Below are positions 23,696-32,925 of a stretch of DNA of 43,619 nt, in pieces (the first letter of the stretch is position 1; every line of letters starts with the position of its first letter). The notes under the pieces are model-generated. The model was not told the origin of the DNA. It did no database searches and saw only the letters and a program-made list of their open reading frames with translations. The DNA is from a virus: IMG/VR virus record IMGVR_UViG_3300022925_000050, positions 1 to 43,619 of that record, one strand, 5' to 3'. The position numbers and the translations under genes were made by a program.

Positions 23696-24475
23696 ATGAT
23701 ATCAGACGCTTTAGCTATTGTGCTTTACACAAGCACAAAAGGGCATTTCGGTTACAAGGACTGCTACAAACACACTGTAGAAAGGATGATTGAAGAAATT
23801 CCATTCTTTGCAGATTATGAAAAAGTTGCACATATAAAGTATTCACTAGAAGACGGTGAAAAGCAACTTATTGAAATGAAAGACTTTTTAAAAAAGAGAG
23901 GCTTTGAAGTTTTGATTTCTCAAGGAGATTGGTCACACAACAAAGGCTCTCATGCAAAAGAGTATTACAAAGATATGTTTACGGCACTGTCTTCCGAAAA
24001 AATAAGAAAAAGGAGATTTACTTTAGTTTGTGAAGACGATTGGTTGTTAGATTTTAAATGCAAATGGCCCGTTGCCGTTTCCAAGGCTTTGCAGTTTTTA
24101 GATAAAGATAAAGACAGACTTTGTGTAAGAATAAATCACGACATTCACAAAGATGTCTCTAAAGCAGACGAAGTGGTGGACGGGTTAATACATCAACAAA
24201 ATACAGATTATACGCCTTGGGGTCCAACTTTTACCTTTCAGCCAACTATTGTAAAATCTTCGGAGTGGTTCAACAGCGTTAGGTTTATAAATAGAAATTT
24301 AGATGCTTTAGAAAAGGTTCATTGTGAAATTATCTCAGGAGAAATACTGTCGATGTTTTCTGATTCAAGAACTCCATTTTGCTTTTTTAATCCAGAAAAA
24401 GTTAATGCAGAACATATTGGAGAAATAGAGAAAGTCAAAAATTATGAATCTTTAGACAATCCAGCCGCATTATGA
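23696..24475 (+). CDS. glycosyltransferase-like protein (GT-A type)
   Basis: This is a 259-residue protein. ALAIVLYTSTKGHFGYKD is a GT-A-like opening; FTLVCEDDWLLDF contains the acidic EDD where a DxD is expected. Further segments (YTPWGPTFTFQPTIVKSSEW) resemble distal parts of phage-encoded transferases. The family is not certain. It overlaps the next gene by ATGA. Confidence 0.5.
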   Translation: MISDALAIVLYTSTKGHFGYKDCYKHTVERMIEEIPFFADYEKVAHIKYSLEDGEKQLIEMKDFLKKRGFEVLISQGDWSHNKGSHAKEYYKDMFTALSSEKIRKRRFTLVCEDDWLLDFKCKWPVAVSKALQFLDKDKDRLCVRINHDIHKDVSKADEVVDGLIHQQNTDYTPWGPTFTFQPTIVKSSEWFNSVRFINRNLDALEKVHCEIISGEILSMFSDSRTPFCFFNPEKVNAEHIGEIEKVKNYESLDNPAAL

Positions 24476-25236
24476 AGAAATACGGAATTTTATTTTGTGG
24501 ATACAACTCTGAAGAGTATGTAGAAAAGTCCTTGTCTCCCTTTTTAAATAAAGACAACTTCGTTATTTCAGCCGTATCTGTTCCATTTTTAGAATACAAG
24601 GACCAAGAGCCTTTCGAAGATGAGACTACGAACATTTTGAGGAGATATTTAGACGAAGGCAAGATTCACTATCTTGTTGATTTTCCGAAATTCATAAAAG
24701 AAGCAGAGGCTAGAGATTTGGCTTTAGATTATCTCCTTACAGAGGGAGTCGATTATTTCTGGATAGTAGATGCTGATGAAATTTATTCAGAAAAAGATAT
24801 TAAAAATATCTGTGAATTTGTAGGGCAGTCAAAAGAGGATTGGTTTAAAATTAGTTTAAAAAACTTTGTTTTCGATACTCAAACTTACTTGCAAGAACCG
24901 TTTTGCCCTCCAAGAATTTTCAAAACACAATCTAAAAATAAATTCAGTCATCCAAGGTTTATTTGGGATAATGATGTTATTTATTCCGATTCTAATTCAA
25001 ACGAAACGTTGCATTATACAATGCTGCCCAACATTTGCATACCGCAAGACGTAGCTTGGGTTGATCATTATAGTTGGATGAACGACAATATAGGAAGGAG
25101 AAAAGTTCAATACCAACAAGGTCATTTTGGACACTGCTCCTTCAAGTGGAATGAAGAAAAGAAAAGGCTTGAATTTGACGAGGAATACTTTGAAAAAACA
25201 AAAGAACCTCTCCCAAAAGTTTTTACAATAACATAA
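24472..25236 (+). CDS. glycosyltransferase family 2-like protein
   Basis: This is a 254-residue protein. YGILFCGYNSEEYVEKSL starts the GT-A fold, EAEARDLALDYLL is the helix before the metal site, and YFWIVDADEIY supplies the DxD. The C-terminal half has an aromatic and histidine-rich region (HYSWMNDNIGRRKVQYQQGH), common in GT2 proteins acting on surface glycans. Confidence 0.65.
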   Translation: MKKYGILFCGYNSEEYVEKSLSPFLNKDNFVISAVSVPFLEYKDQEPFEDETTNILRRYLDEGKIHYLVDFPKFIKEAEARDLALDYLLTEGVDYFWIVDADEIYSEKDIKNICEFVGQSKEDWFKISLKNFVFDTQTYLQEPFCPPRIFKTQSKNKFSHPRFIWDNDVIYSDSNSNETLHYTMLPNICIPQDVAWVDHYSWMNDNIGRRKVQYQQGHFGHCSFKWNEEKKRLEFDEEYFEKTKEPLPKVFTIT

Positions 25237-25241
25237 AAAGC

Positions 25242-25270
25242 TTGACATTTATTAAATTTTGCTCTAAAAT
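25242..25270 (+). promoter_or_regulatory. sigma70-type promoter
   Basis: TTGACA (25242-25247), 17 bases, TAAAAT (25265-25270), 13 bases to the ATG at 25284; leader about 7 bases. Confidence 0.7.
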
Positions 25271-25283
25271 AAAAATAGAGACA

Positions 25284-25526
25284 ATGAGAAGATTTAGTGC
25301 AAACAATTTTGAAAAACATAAAGAAGGAGAACTTGTTTGGTATCGCGATGTGGTGTGCTTCATACCGGACAATCTACTCGTTAGCTTGAACGATAAAATC
25401 GCAAAATTAGAAGAATCTCTCTGTCGCCTTGGCTACAAATGGAAGTCTGTTGATATGTTAGAAAACAGCTTTAATTTTAAAGTGGATTTCTCAAAATGGG
25501 TTGAGATAAAAAATGGAGTATGTTGA
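25284..25526 (+). CDS. hypothetical protein with possible in-frame UGA extension
   Basis: This is an 80-residue protein of unknown function (MRRFSANNFEKHKEGELVWY at the start). The start at 25284 is supported by the promoter just upstream. The frame ends in TGA at 25524, but the same frame continues without a stop for 31 good-looking codons (KNVDDKFVVEFEGKKFNCPL) to a TAA at 25622. So the gene is either broken by a nonsense change (TGG to TGA), extended by readthrough, or has a sequencing error. Confidence 0.6.
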   Translation: MRRFSANNFEKHKEGELVWYRDVVCFIPDNLLVSLNDKIAKLEESLCRLGYKWKSVDMLENSFNFKVDFSKWVEIKNGVC

Positions 25527-25622
25527 GGTAAAAATGTTGACGACAAGTTTGTTGTTGAGTTTGAGGGTAAAAAGTTCAACTGCCCACTAGAGGCTCTAGA
25601 ATATATTAAAAGTTATCAATAA
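25527..25622 (+). other. in-frame coding-like extension after a TGA
   Basis: Thirty-one sense codons followed by TAA, in the same frame as the gene ending at 25526, with protein-like composition (hydrophobic strands alternating with charged residues, then helix ALEYIKSY). See the 25284 gene. Confidence 0.5.
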
Positions 25623-25632
25623 ATAATAAAAT

Positions 25633-26676
25633 ATGAAAAAAGTTTTAATCACAGGGTTTACAGGCCAAGACGGATACCTAATGGCTTCTTATTTGCTTAG
25701 AAATACCGATAACGTTGTCGTCTGCGGAATCAGAAGAGTCGTTAGGGGAGAGATTGACGATCCAGAAAACTTGTTATCTAATGATAGGATCAAACTTATT
25801 GACCTAGACATAACTGACCAAATCAACGTAGAGAGAGTTATAGAAGAAGAATGTCCAGATTACTTTATCAATTTGGGCGCAAATTCATTTGTTGGAAATA
25901 GTTGGTCTATGCCAGTCAATCACATGGAAACAAATTTCATGGCAGTATTGTATCAATTGGAGGCCATTAAAAAACACGCGCCTCATTGCAGGTATTATAA
26001 TGCAGGAAGCAGTGAACAATTTGGCAACGTAGATTACTCACCACAAGATATTAAGCACCCTTTCAAGCCTCGTTCTCCTTACGGAGTTTCTAAGTGCGCC
26101 GCTCACCATTTGTTAAAAGTTTACAGAGAGTCCTACAACTTATACGCAGTTCAAGGAATCCTATTTAACCATGAAGGAATACGAAGGGGAGAAGAATTTG
26201 TTACTAGGAAGATCACCAAGGAAGTTGCAAGAATAAATGAAGAGCTTCTTTATAAAAAGCCGAAGCCACTAGAACTTGGAAATTTAGATGCAAAAAGGGA
26301 CTGGTCTGATTCAGAAGACTTCGTTAAAGGAATATGGCTCATGTTGAATCAAGAAAGAGGAGAAGAAAAAGACTACGTTTTGGCTTCGGGAGAAACTCAC
26401 TCGATTAGAGACTTCGTTGAACAAGCCTTCAAAGTCGCAGATTTAGAAGGAAGATGGGAAGGAGAAGGAGTTAATGAAAAATACATTTGCAAATTTGATA
26501 AATCTGAATTTGAAGCTGTTCTGATTAATCCTGACTTCTACAGGCCAGCAGAAGTTGAACTTTTATTAGGAGACTCGACTCCAGCAAGAAAAGAGTTAGG
26601 ATGGGAACCAAAAACGTCTTTTAATAAATTAGTAGAAAAGATGGTCGTTAACGACTTAAAGCAATACAATGAATAA
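25633..26676 (+). CDS. gmd: GDP-mannose 4,6-dehydratase
   Basis: This is a 347-residue SDR enzyme that turns GDP-mannose into GDP-4-keto-6-deoxymannose, precursor of fucose, rhamnose and perosamine. Visible motifs: NADP-binding GFTGQDGYLM near the N terminus; NAGSSEQFG with the catalytic Ser/Glu; SPYGVSKCAAH with the Tyr-xxx-Lys pair; LFNHEGIRRGEEFVTRKI (usual NHESPRRG); LGNLDAKRDW; and a C-terminal RPAEVELLLGD. Length matches the family. It closes a run of glycosyltransferase genes and likely supplies their sugar donor. Confidence 0.9.
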   Translation: MKKVLITGFTGQDGYLMASYLLRNTDNVVVCGIRRVVRGEIDDPENLLSNDRIKLIDLDITDQINVERVIEEECPDYFINLGANSFVGNSWSMPVNHMETNFMAVLYQLEAIKKHAPHCRYYNAGSSEQFGNVDYSPQDIKHPFKPRSPYGVSKCAAHHLLKVYRESYNLYAVQGILFNHEGIRRGEEFVTRKITKEVARINEELLYKKPKPLELGNLDAKRDWSDSEDFVKGIWLMLNQERGEEKDYVLASGETHSIRDFVEQAFKVADLEGRWEGEGVNEKYICKFDKSEFEAVLINPDFYRPAEVELLLGDSTPARKELGWEPKTSFNKLVEKMVVNDLKQYNE

Positions 26677-26824
26677 TCAAATAAAATCAAAAATGCAAAA
26701 AGCACTCCACTGGATGATGGAGCTTGAAGACACATGGAATGACTGCAATAATGATTACAGTGCCGATTACAACCAGTTAATCGAAGATATAGAAGAGCTT
26801 CAAGAATTGCTTGAAGATCAATAA
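26669..26824 (+). CDS. small acidic hypothetical protein
   Basis: This is a 51-residue protein overlapping the end of gmd by 8 bases (ATGAATAA). It is predicted to be helical throughout and ends with an acidic amphipathic helix (LIEDIEELQELLEDQ). It is the last gene of the plus-strand operon; 12 bases separate its stop from the convergent tail gene. The function is unknown. Confidence 0.5.
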   Translation: MNNQIKSKMQKALHWMMELEDTWNDCNNDYSADYNQLIEDIEELQELLEDQ

Positions 26825-26836
26825 AGCTATTCCGAA

Positions 26837-29242
26837 TTATTCAGACAATTCATTCTTAATGAACGCTCTTCGGTTTGAGGCTTTCAATACTTCTGACCCT
26901 AGTGTTCCAAGACTTTCTACAATGAAAGTCTTGTCTACTTTTGCAAATTTCCTCGACGAATAAGATATTTCAGTCGTAACTCCTTCATCAGAGATAGAGG
27001 AGCTTATAGATTCCACGCCCTTCTCTATTTGGAAGTCTTCAATGATTGGAGGGCGAAAATACGAAACTTTAGTAGAAACAAACGGCCCTTGAAATTGAGG
27101 GTTTAATTCGTTTATGTTTTCTAAAAACAAGTTTGTCTCAAATATAGGGCCAGTAATAACATTTAAAGTTCTTTTTGCAAAGTTCTTTATCTTTGATTGA
27201 AAGTTTCTTAAAGACAAGGTTTCAGAATCTTCTTCTGAACCTCCAGAACTACTGCCGTCGCCTCCTGCTAAATCAACTTTTACATAACTAGCTACAAGTT
27301 GATTCTTGACTTTTCTCTCCTCTTTTTTGAAAGCTTTCTCTGATTCTCGCGTTACATAGTTGATGGCATATCCTGCATCTTTCGTTACCATTAAGTAAGA
27401 CGCATTTGCCACTGGATCGTCAAAACTTAAAAGATTCTGTCTCACTGCTCTTTCTAAACTTTTTGTATCCATACCTGTTCCTTGAAATTGCTCCCTTCTT
27501 GCCATCACCACATATTCGCCAGAGCCTACAGCTCCTCTTGTCATTTCAGATGCTATTTCGCCAACCGTGTAATCCGTTCTTACGCCAGCCAAAGCCAATA
27601 ATTCATATAAAAATTTCAATTGAGGAACTTGAATTATTAAGTCGTCATTTTTAAGTGGGAAAAACTCAAATACATTTAATATACCACCAGATTTAGCGTG
27701 AGGAACAAAGTGTTTTGATTCAACTGCACCTTCGCTCATCGGTGCAGAGAAATAAATTCCACCCCATAATTCTCGATAGTTTCTAGCTTTATCATAGAAT
27801 CCAACTGAAGATGGACTTATTACAGGAGAGTTCGAAAACTGCTCAAAAGCTCCAACGACATTTCCGTAATTAAAAAAGCCATTTACAGTAGTCTCATCAC
27901 CATCTGCTTCAGCCTGTTCCCATCCCCTTTGCCATTGCGGAGCGTTTGACTCTACAGCTTGATTTCGATCAACCTCCTCTTTTTCTTCAAAGTCTCCGAA
28001 CTCGCTATTAGATGCAGGATAAAGTTCCCCATTATAACTAGGCGACGAGTTTATTAAGCCATAAACGTATAAATCTAAAAATTCCTCGGAAAATTCCCCC
28101 CCTAATAATGGAGCCAGTAACGTAAGTAATCTTATATCATCTTTGTTTAATAATCCAGTTAAAAAAGAACTTCTTAACTTATAAAATTTCTGCTTGCTCG
28201 CTCTTGGGGGTCTTCGTTCAAATCCTTTACTTTTATTTAAAGAATCTAAATCTCCTTTTAAGACAAAGTGATTCGCTTCTACATCTCTAATGCTTTTTGT
28301 TAAAGAAAGCTGTGTAGCAGCAGAAGTGTTGGTGAAATTAGAAAACTCATTAAGAAGAAGGGTATTTATTTGAGAAATGTCTTTATTCGAAATTACAACA
28401 ATCTTTTGAGAAAGTGGATCAACATAAAAAGACCTTCCTAACTTAGAAAGGCAAGCAGAAAGAACCTCTCTTATATTTCCATATTCAGAAAAGAAAAAAG
28501 ACTCATCACTCATAAACTGTTTAGATGAGTCGTCAAATTGAATGCCTTTAGATTCTATAAGTTTATATAAGTTATAAAGAGTGTAGCCAAACCTCGTAGT
28601 AATATTGCCGCTTTCATCACCTCCATAAGTAAAAGTTCCTTGGAAGGATGACAATTCAGGGCTTAAAGAACCTCCGGTAAATGTTATCCACTCATCATCT
28701 TTGGGTGGCAGGTCTGACACTCCTGTAATTTGTATTGGATACCTCTCTACAAATGTAGTTCTAGAACTGCCTATCAAATTAATGCCATTTCCAAAGTCCT
28801 TTATAAAGTTCTTCTTTAAAGAAGGGAATCTTACAAAAGAATTAAATACTGTATTCTCAGGATAGAAACTTTGAGGAACTAAAGACCCTTGTGTAATTGT
28901 ATATTTATCGTTATTTAAGTTGTAATCTAAATCAGAGTGAATGCCATAAATTAAAACGAGTTCCTTGTCTAAAACTTCAGAAGAAACCTCTTGAAGTTCT
29001 ACTTGCAAAACCCGTTGTTTAGAATCTTTCCTTTCTGTAAATTCAAGAACGTTCATTTGAAGACCGAATGGAGGTATAGAAACCAATTCTCCAAAATCTG
29101 GAAGTATGAATTGATTTTCCTCGCTCAATACAGTTAAGGTCGCAGAAGCTGGACTTGAAGAGGTTTGAAAATTATAGTTAATAGACGCTATTTTTCCGCC
29201 AAATAACTCTCCCAAACTTTCCTTTGAATTTATTGTTGGCAT
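26837..29242 (-). CDS. large distal tail / baseplate hub-like protein
   Basis: This is an 801-residue protein, last gene of the tail operon. The N-terminal segment (ASATLTVLSEENQF, ILPDFGELVSI, VLEFTERKDSKQRVLQVEL) resembles the hub-type beta-barrel start of tail-tip proteins; the middle (REVLSACLSKLGRSFYVDP) looks like a second barrel domain; a Gly/Ser linker (residues about 655-670) precedes the C-terminal beta-rich region. It likely forms the tail tip ring on which the tape measure ends. The assignment rests on position and general features, not a recognised family. Confidence 0.5.
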   Translation of the reverse strand: MPTINSKESLGELFGGKIASINYNFQTSSSPASATLTVLSEENQFILPDFGELVSIPPFGLQMNVLEFTERKDSKQRVLQVELQEVSSEVLDKELVLIYGIHSDLDYNLNNDKYTITQGSLVPQSFYPENTVFNSFVRFPSLKKNFIKDFGNGINLIGSSRTTFVERYPIQITGVSDLPPKDDEWITFTGGSLSPELSSFQGTFTYGGDESGNITTRFGYTLYNLYKLIESKGIQFDDSSKQFMSDESFFFSEYGNIREVLSACLSKLGRSFYVDPLSQKIVVISNKDISQINTLLLNEFSNFTNTSAATQLSLTKSIRDVEANHFVLKGDLDSLNKSKGFERRPPRASKQKFYKLRSSFLTGLLNKDDIRLLTLLAPLLGGEFSEEFLDLYVYGLINSSPSYNGELYPASNSEFGDFEEKEEVDRNQAVESNAPQWQRGWEQAEADGDETTVNGFFNYGNVVGAFEQFSNSPVISPSSVGFYDKARNYRELWGGIYFSAPMSEGAVESKHFVPHAKSGGILNVFEFFPLKNDDLIIQVPQLKFLYELLALAGVRTDYTVGEIASEMTRGAVGSGEYVVMARREQFQGTGMDTKSLERAVRQNLLSFDDPVANASYLMVTKDAGYAINYVTRESEKAFKKEERKVKNQLVASYVKVDLAGGDGSSSGGSEEDSETLSLRNFQSKIKNFAKRTLNVITGPIFETNLFLENINELNPQFQGPFVSTKVSYFRPPIIEDFQIEKGVESISSSISDEGVTTEISYSSRKFAKVDKTFIVESLGTLGSEVLKASNRRAFIKNELSE

Positions 29243-29958
29243 TATAAAAATATGGTAGTTAGATTGGGGTTTGAGTTAAACTCTAATTTATCGTTTAATC
29301 CAGTCTCTATAATGTCTGAAAGTATAGAACTTGTCTCTAATATATCTGAGTTTCCTATCCTCAACCCGTTTAAATAACCTATAGAAGTCCCTTTATTAAA
29401 CATTACACCGATAACATCGTAATAACCAGTATAATTAGCTTCATTTTTTGTGGCTTTTGAAAATAGAACTCCAGTAGCTTCGTTATCAGAATCTAACCAT
29501 AAAAAATTATCATTGTTATCAACCTCATAATGCTCGCCGCTGATTAATTTTACGCCATTTAAAAACATAGATTCTGTAGAAAGCAAAGTTCTTCCAGCAT
29601 CTCCGCTAAAGCCAGTAATGTATCCAGAATTACTCCACTCAAAGAATTTTGATTCGTAGATTTCCCCATTATCGAAGTTTAAATTAGCATCTTGAAATCC
29701 ATCTAAATTTAGAAAACCCGTTCCCTGCTTTAAATTAAATCCAGAAAGAAAGAAGTGGCCAGAATTAGTAATAATTTCTCTTTGACCAACAATTGAAACT
29801 ATAGGAGTTGTTTCTAAAAACGTCTGACCATCTATATAGACATCATTAGACAGCGGAGTGACACTGTTGATCGAGCCAATGCCATTTGTTATTTGACCTT
29901 GGTTTTGATAATTTTCTCCAGTGGCTTGATTGCCAGTTTGTAAGTAAAATTCTATCAT
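29242..29958 (-). CDS. virion tail protein, beta-rich
   Basis: This is a 238-residue protein, rich in G, N, S and T, with repeated SG(Y/F/H) and (T)G(F/Y) turns such as FLSGFNLKQGTGFLNLDGF and SGYITGFSG, typical of beta-stranded tail-tip or fibre subunits. It overlaps both neighbours by one base. Confidence 0.5.
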   Translation of the reverse strand: MIEFYLQTGNQATGENYQNQGQITNGIGSINSVTPLSNDVYIDGQTFLETTPIVSIVGQREIITNSGHFFLSGFNLKQGTGFLNLDGFQDANLNFDNGEIYESKFFEWSNSGYITGFSGDAGRTLLSTESMFLNGVKLISGEHYEVDNNDNFLWLDSDNEATGVLFSKATKNEANYTGYYDVIGVMFNKGTSIGYLNGLRIGNSDILETSSILSDIIETGLNDKLEFNSNPNLTTIFL

Positions 29959-31355
29959 TAAATTCTTTGATCTAAATAATGAACATAATCAAGTTTATAG
30001 TTATCAATTTTCCCCTCTATGAAAGAAAGGTTTTCTACCAAATCCCCCGTTTTTACTATTTCGTCGAATAGATAGGTTTTTTGATAACCAGTTGGCTCAG
30101 AAAACAATAATCCTGTGATCGGCTGAACTTGATATAAAGTTATATCATCAGAAGTAGTAACTTTTTTTGTTGATGTTATAGTGTATCTAGTTACGAAGTT
30201 GGAAGAATCCTCTAAACCTAAAGTTGCGAATGCGTCATTTCCAGTTGGGGTGTAATCAGTTTCTGGAATCAAAAAAGAAGTCTCTTCAAGATAAGAGCCA
30301 GAATTATTAGGCAATACGTATCCAGTTATAAATCTCTCTCCATCTTCCCTAGAATAAGGGGTTGCGTTTTCAACCAAAACAATTTCTACAAAGTCAGACT
30401 CTGTAATAACTCGTTGAGTTCCTGTAGCTACCAACTGGTATCCAGTAACTCCAACAGGGGCGACAAGTGTGATATCAAACCCTGTAATTACTTCATCAAT
30501 ATAAGATTGTCCAGAAACAGGAATTCCAGTAGCTACAAAACCAGAAGCTATAGCTTTTAAATCAGAAGACGGATACTCCCCAGATAAAACTAAAAATTGA
30601 TCAATTGCCCCAGAGAATGTTTGACCTTCCCTCAAGTAAGTTGGCGAGCCTCCAATTGTAAATTTTTGGCCAAAAGAGTTGTTTTCGATTCTAGAATCGG
30701 TTCTTAAATACTGCTCTTCAAACTCATCGTCAATTAAATTATATGAACAAAATTTAACAGAATATGGAGAAACAATGGCTGAACATATATTCTTGTTAGC
30801 CAATTCTAAATTGTCAGCGACAACCACATACTCTCCAATAGAAGAGTCTATGCCCTGAAAGAACAATTTATTTCTATCATTAATTCCAATATTAAAGCCT
30901 TTACCATAATTAAATTCAATACCGTCTTGGCTATAAGAAAACGAGTTTAACGAACCAAATATAACACCGTTTGTTTTATTAAATTTCTCAAAAGAAAACA
31001 AAAAAGTAGAAGTCGAGTCCAAATTATCTGGATTTAAAAAACCGTTATGAGAAAAGTCTTCAAATTGAATATTTGAGTAAGTCATGTCTACTCCAGAATT
31101 TTCACTCAAGTAGAACGATCCAGTCAATTTCTCTAAAGCAAGAGCAGAAGTTGAAGCATCAGTGTTTAGAACTATCCCCGTGTTTCTGTTTGGATTTGCA
31201 GCGGGAGAAGAATTTAAAAAACAACCAGTAAAATCTGTAGAAGATTCCCCTCCTACAAGTCCAGTTTGTCCAGAATTAAATTCATAGTAAAGCATGACAG
31301 AACCCGTTCCTCGGTCTGCATATGCATTTACTAAACTCTGAAGGGTTTTATTCAT
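29958..31355 (-). CDS. virion tail protein with LamG-like domain
   Basis: This is a 465-residue protein. Residues about 85-265 resemble a concanavalin/LamG jelly roll (FLFSFEKFNKTNGVIFG, FNIGINDRNKLFFQG, SGAIDQFLVLSGEYPS), a fold that binds glycans. The rest is made of TGY/TGF strand-turn repeats. It probably contributes to host-surface recognition. It overlaps the upstream gene by 8 bases. Confidence 0.5.
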   Translation of the reverse strand: MNKTLQSLVNAYADRGTGSVMLYYEFNSGQTGLVGGESSTDFTGCFLNSSPAANPNRNTGIVLNTDASTSALALEKLTGSFYLSENSGVDMTYSNIQFEDFSHNGFLNPDNLDSTSTFLFSFEKFNKTNGVIFGSLNSFSYSQDGIEFNYGKGFNIGINDRNKLFFQGIDSSIGEYVVVADNLELANKNICSAIVSPYSVKFCSYNLIDDEFEEQYLRTDSRIENNSFGQKFTIGGSPTYLREGQTFSGAIDQFLVLSGEYPSSDLKAIASGFVATGIPVSGQSYIDEVITGFDITLVAPVGVTGYQLVATGTQRVITESDFVEIVLVENATPYSREDGERFITGYVLPNNSGSYLEETSFLIPETDYTPTGNDAFATLGLEDSSNFVTRYTITSTKKVTTSDDITLYQVQPITGLLFSEPTGYQKTYLFDEIVKTGDLVENLSFIEGKIDNYKLDYVHYLDQRI

Positions 31356-32925
31356 TTTCTATTACAAAAGATTTGCTGAAAGATATTCTATTAGAGCCTG
31401 TTTGCAAAGTATCAGATGACACAAAGGAGTTTTGGCCGGAATATTGACTTACGAAAGAATTAAGATAAGAAACAGCTTCATCAGTTGTAAACCCGTCGTT
31501 TAAAATCCCATTAAAACTTACACTTGTTCTTTTTAAAGTGTCATATACTTCTTGAACAGAAAAGCTATTGTCTATAGTCTCTTTGATTGTAAAATTCGGA
31601 ATCGGATGTTGCGTATCTACATTTATACTTGCATTTTTAAATATTCCTGAAAACAAATCCTTTTTGTTAGAAAAATCAACAGAGTAATCTATTGACGATG
31701 AATTAGGAGATTTGTTAACAGTTTTTTTAATAAAATTTGAGTCTAATGGCCCATCGTAATAAGGTCCGTTGATTCCGGTAAAATAAGAAAAATGATTTTG
31801 AAGAATAGGAAATTGATCTAATCCTGAAAAATACTCTTGCACTTTTTGAAATCTAACTTCTGATTCTGGAGCCTGTCCAGTGAATATATCATTAGTTGAA
31901 TTATATTTAATTTCCCCCTTTATTGAAGCATTTATAAATCCGTCATCTTTTGATGCATTAAAGTCTGTAGAAAAATCGTGAATAACTTCTCCAGTTCTAA
32001 AATCAGTAGGATCATTAAATGTGAAATTGAATGAAATTTTGTTCGATCCAGTATCGACATTGTAATTAAACGATTGAGGAGACCTAAGTGCCTCTCCATA
32101 AAGGTCTTCTTCATATTCTGTTTTAAATCTAGTTAACGAATTTTTAAGAAACTCAGTAGCATCTGAAGGAGAAAAGTAACCAGTATCTACTACAACTCCA
32201 GTCAGGCCTCCTTCGATAAATCCATCAACAGAGGCAGAAAAAGAATCTTTATCATAAGATATCTTACAAGAAGGACGAACAATGACTCCGCTAATATCAG
32301 AATTAAGCGACTGGCTTAAAGAGAAAGACTCAGAAACTGAATAAGTATTTAAAGCCCTATCTATAGATTGAGAAGAGTTTGTTTTTACAACATTGTCTCC
32401 GCTAAAAAATATAGATAAATTCTGAAAGTCTCCGATTCTTCCCTCTACAAAAGATTTTGCCACTTCTAAGGATTCAGTTGCCGAAGCTTTAACACCCCTT
32501 GCGCTGACTGTATGGACGGCAGAAACTCTTCGCCCGTCTTCTTCTGAATATTCCCAAAAGTCTACAGGGTTCTCAATTCCATAAAATTGAGAAAAGTCCT
32601 TTTCTTCAAAAGCTTCAAATTGAATACTGTAAGGTATAGACTTCACCAAGTTAGAATCAGAAAAAGATATAGATACAGGCTTTGCAAAGGGATATGAAGT
32701 AGAGCCTACTGTTAAGGTTTTGAAACCGCTCGATAGTCCATCTATTAAAGAGTTTTTTGCAATTTTCAAATCTCCCAAATTGCATCCTGTTATTTCTCCA
32801 ACCAAATCTATACTAATTAGAGAGTGGTCCATTTCTCCACTTATATAAATGGGCGACTCATCAAGGCCGACAAATGGAAGAGGTGTTGGGAAATCAAAAT
32901 CTCCATATGAAATAGACAAACTCAT
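31348..32925 (-). CDS. distal tail protein, paralogue of the preceding gene product
   Basis: This is a 525-residue, beta-rich protein with repeated modules of the form N-K-I/V-S-F-x-F ... F-x-A-S. Segments such as TGSNKISFNFTFNDP and DFNASKDDGFINASIKGEI parallel segments of the 32925-34454 protein, so the two look like products of duplication. The start overlaps the upstream stop by one base (TAATG). A role in the tail tip is inferred from position after the tape measure gene. Confidence 0.5.
   Translation of the reverse strand: MSLSISYGDFDFPTPLPFVGLDESPIYISGEMDHSLISIDLVGEITGCNLGDLKIAKNSLIDGLSSGFKTLTVGSTSYPFAKPVSISFSDSNLVKSIPYSIQFEAFEEKDFSQFYGIENPVDFWEYSEEDGRRVSAVHTVSARGVKASATESLEVAKSFVEGRIGDFQNLSIFFSGDNVVKTNSSQSIDRALNTYSVSESFSLSQSLNSDISGVIVRPSCKISYDKDSFSASVDGFIEGGLTGVVVDTGYFSPSDATEFLKNSLTRFKTEYEEDLYGEALRSPQSFNYNVDTGSNKISFNFTFNDPTDFRTGEVIHDFSTDFNASKDDGFINASIKGEIKYNSTNDIFTGQAPESEVRFQKVQEYFSGLDQFPILQNHFSYFTGINGPYYDGPLDSNFIKKTVNKSPNSSSIDYSVDFSNKKDLFSGIFKNASINVDTQHPIPNFTIKETIDNSFSVQEVYDTLKRTSVSFNGILNDGFTTDEAVSYLNSFVSQYSGQNSFVSSDTLQTGSNRISFSKSFVIENE

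Noticed and set aside
25524-25526. UGA recoded as an amino acid throughout the phage
   Set aside because: Several genes (stops at 310, 9387, 21002 and 39585, for example) end with TGA at sensible places, so the code is standard.
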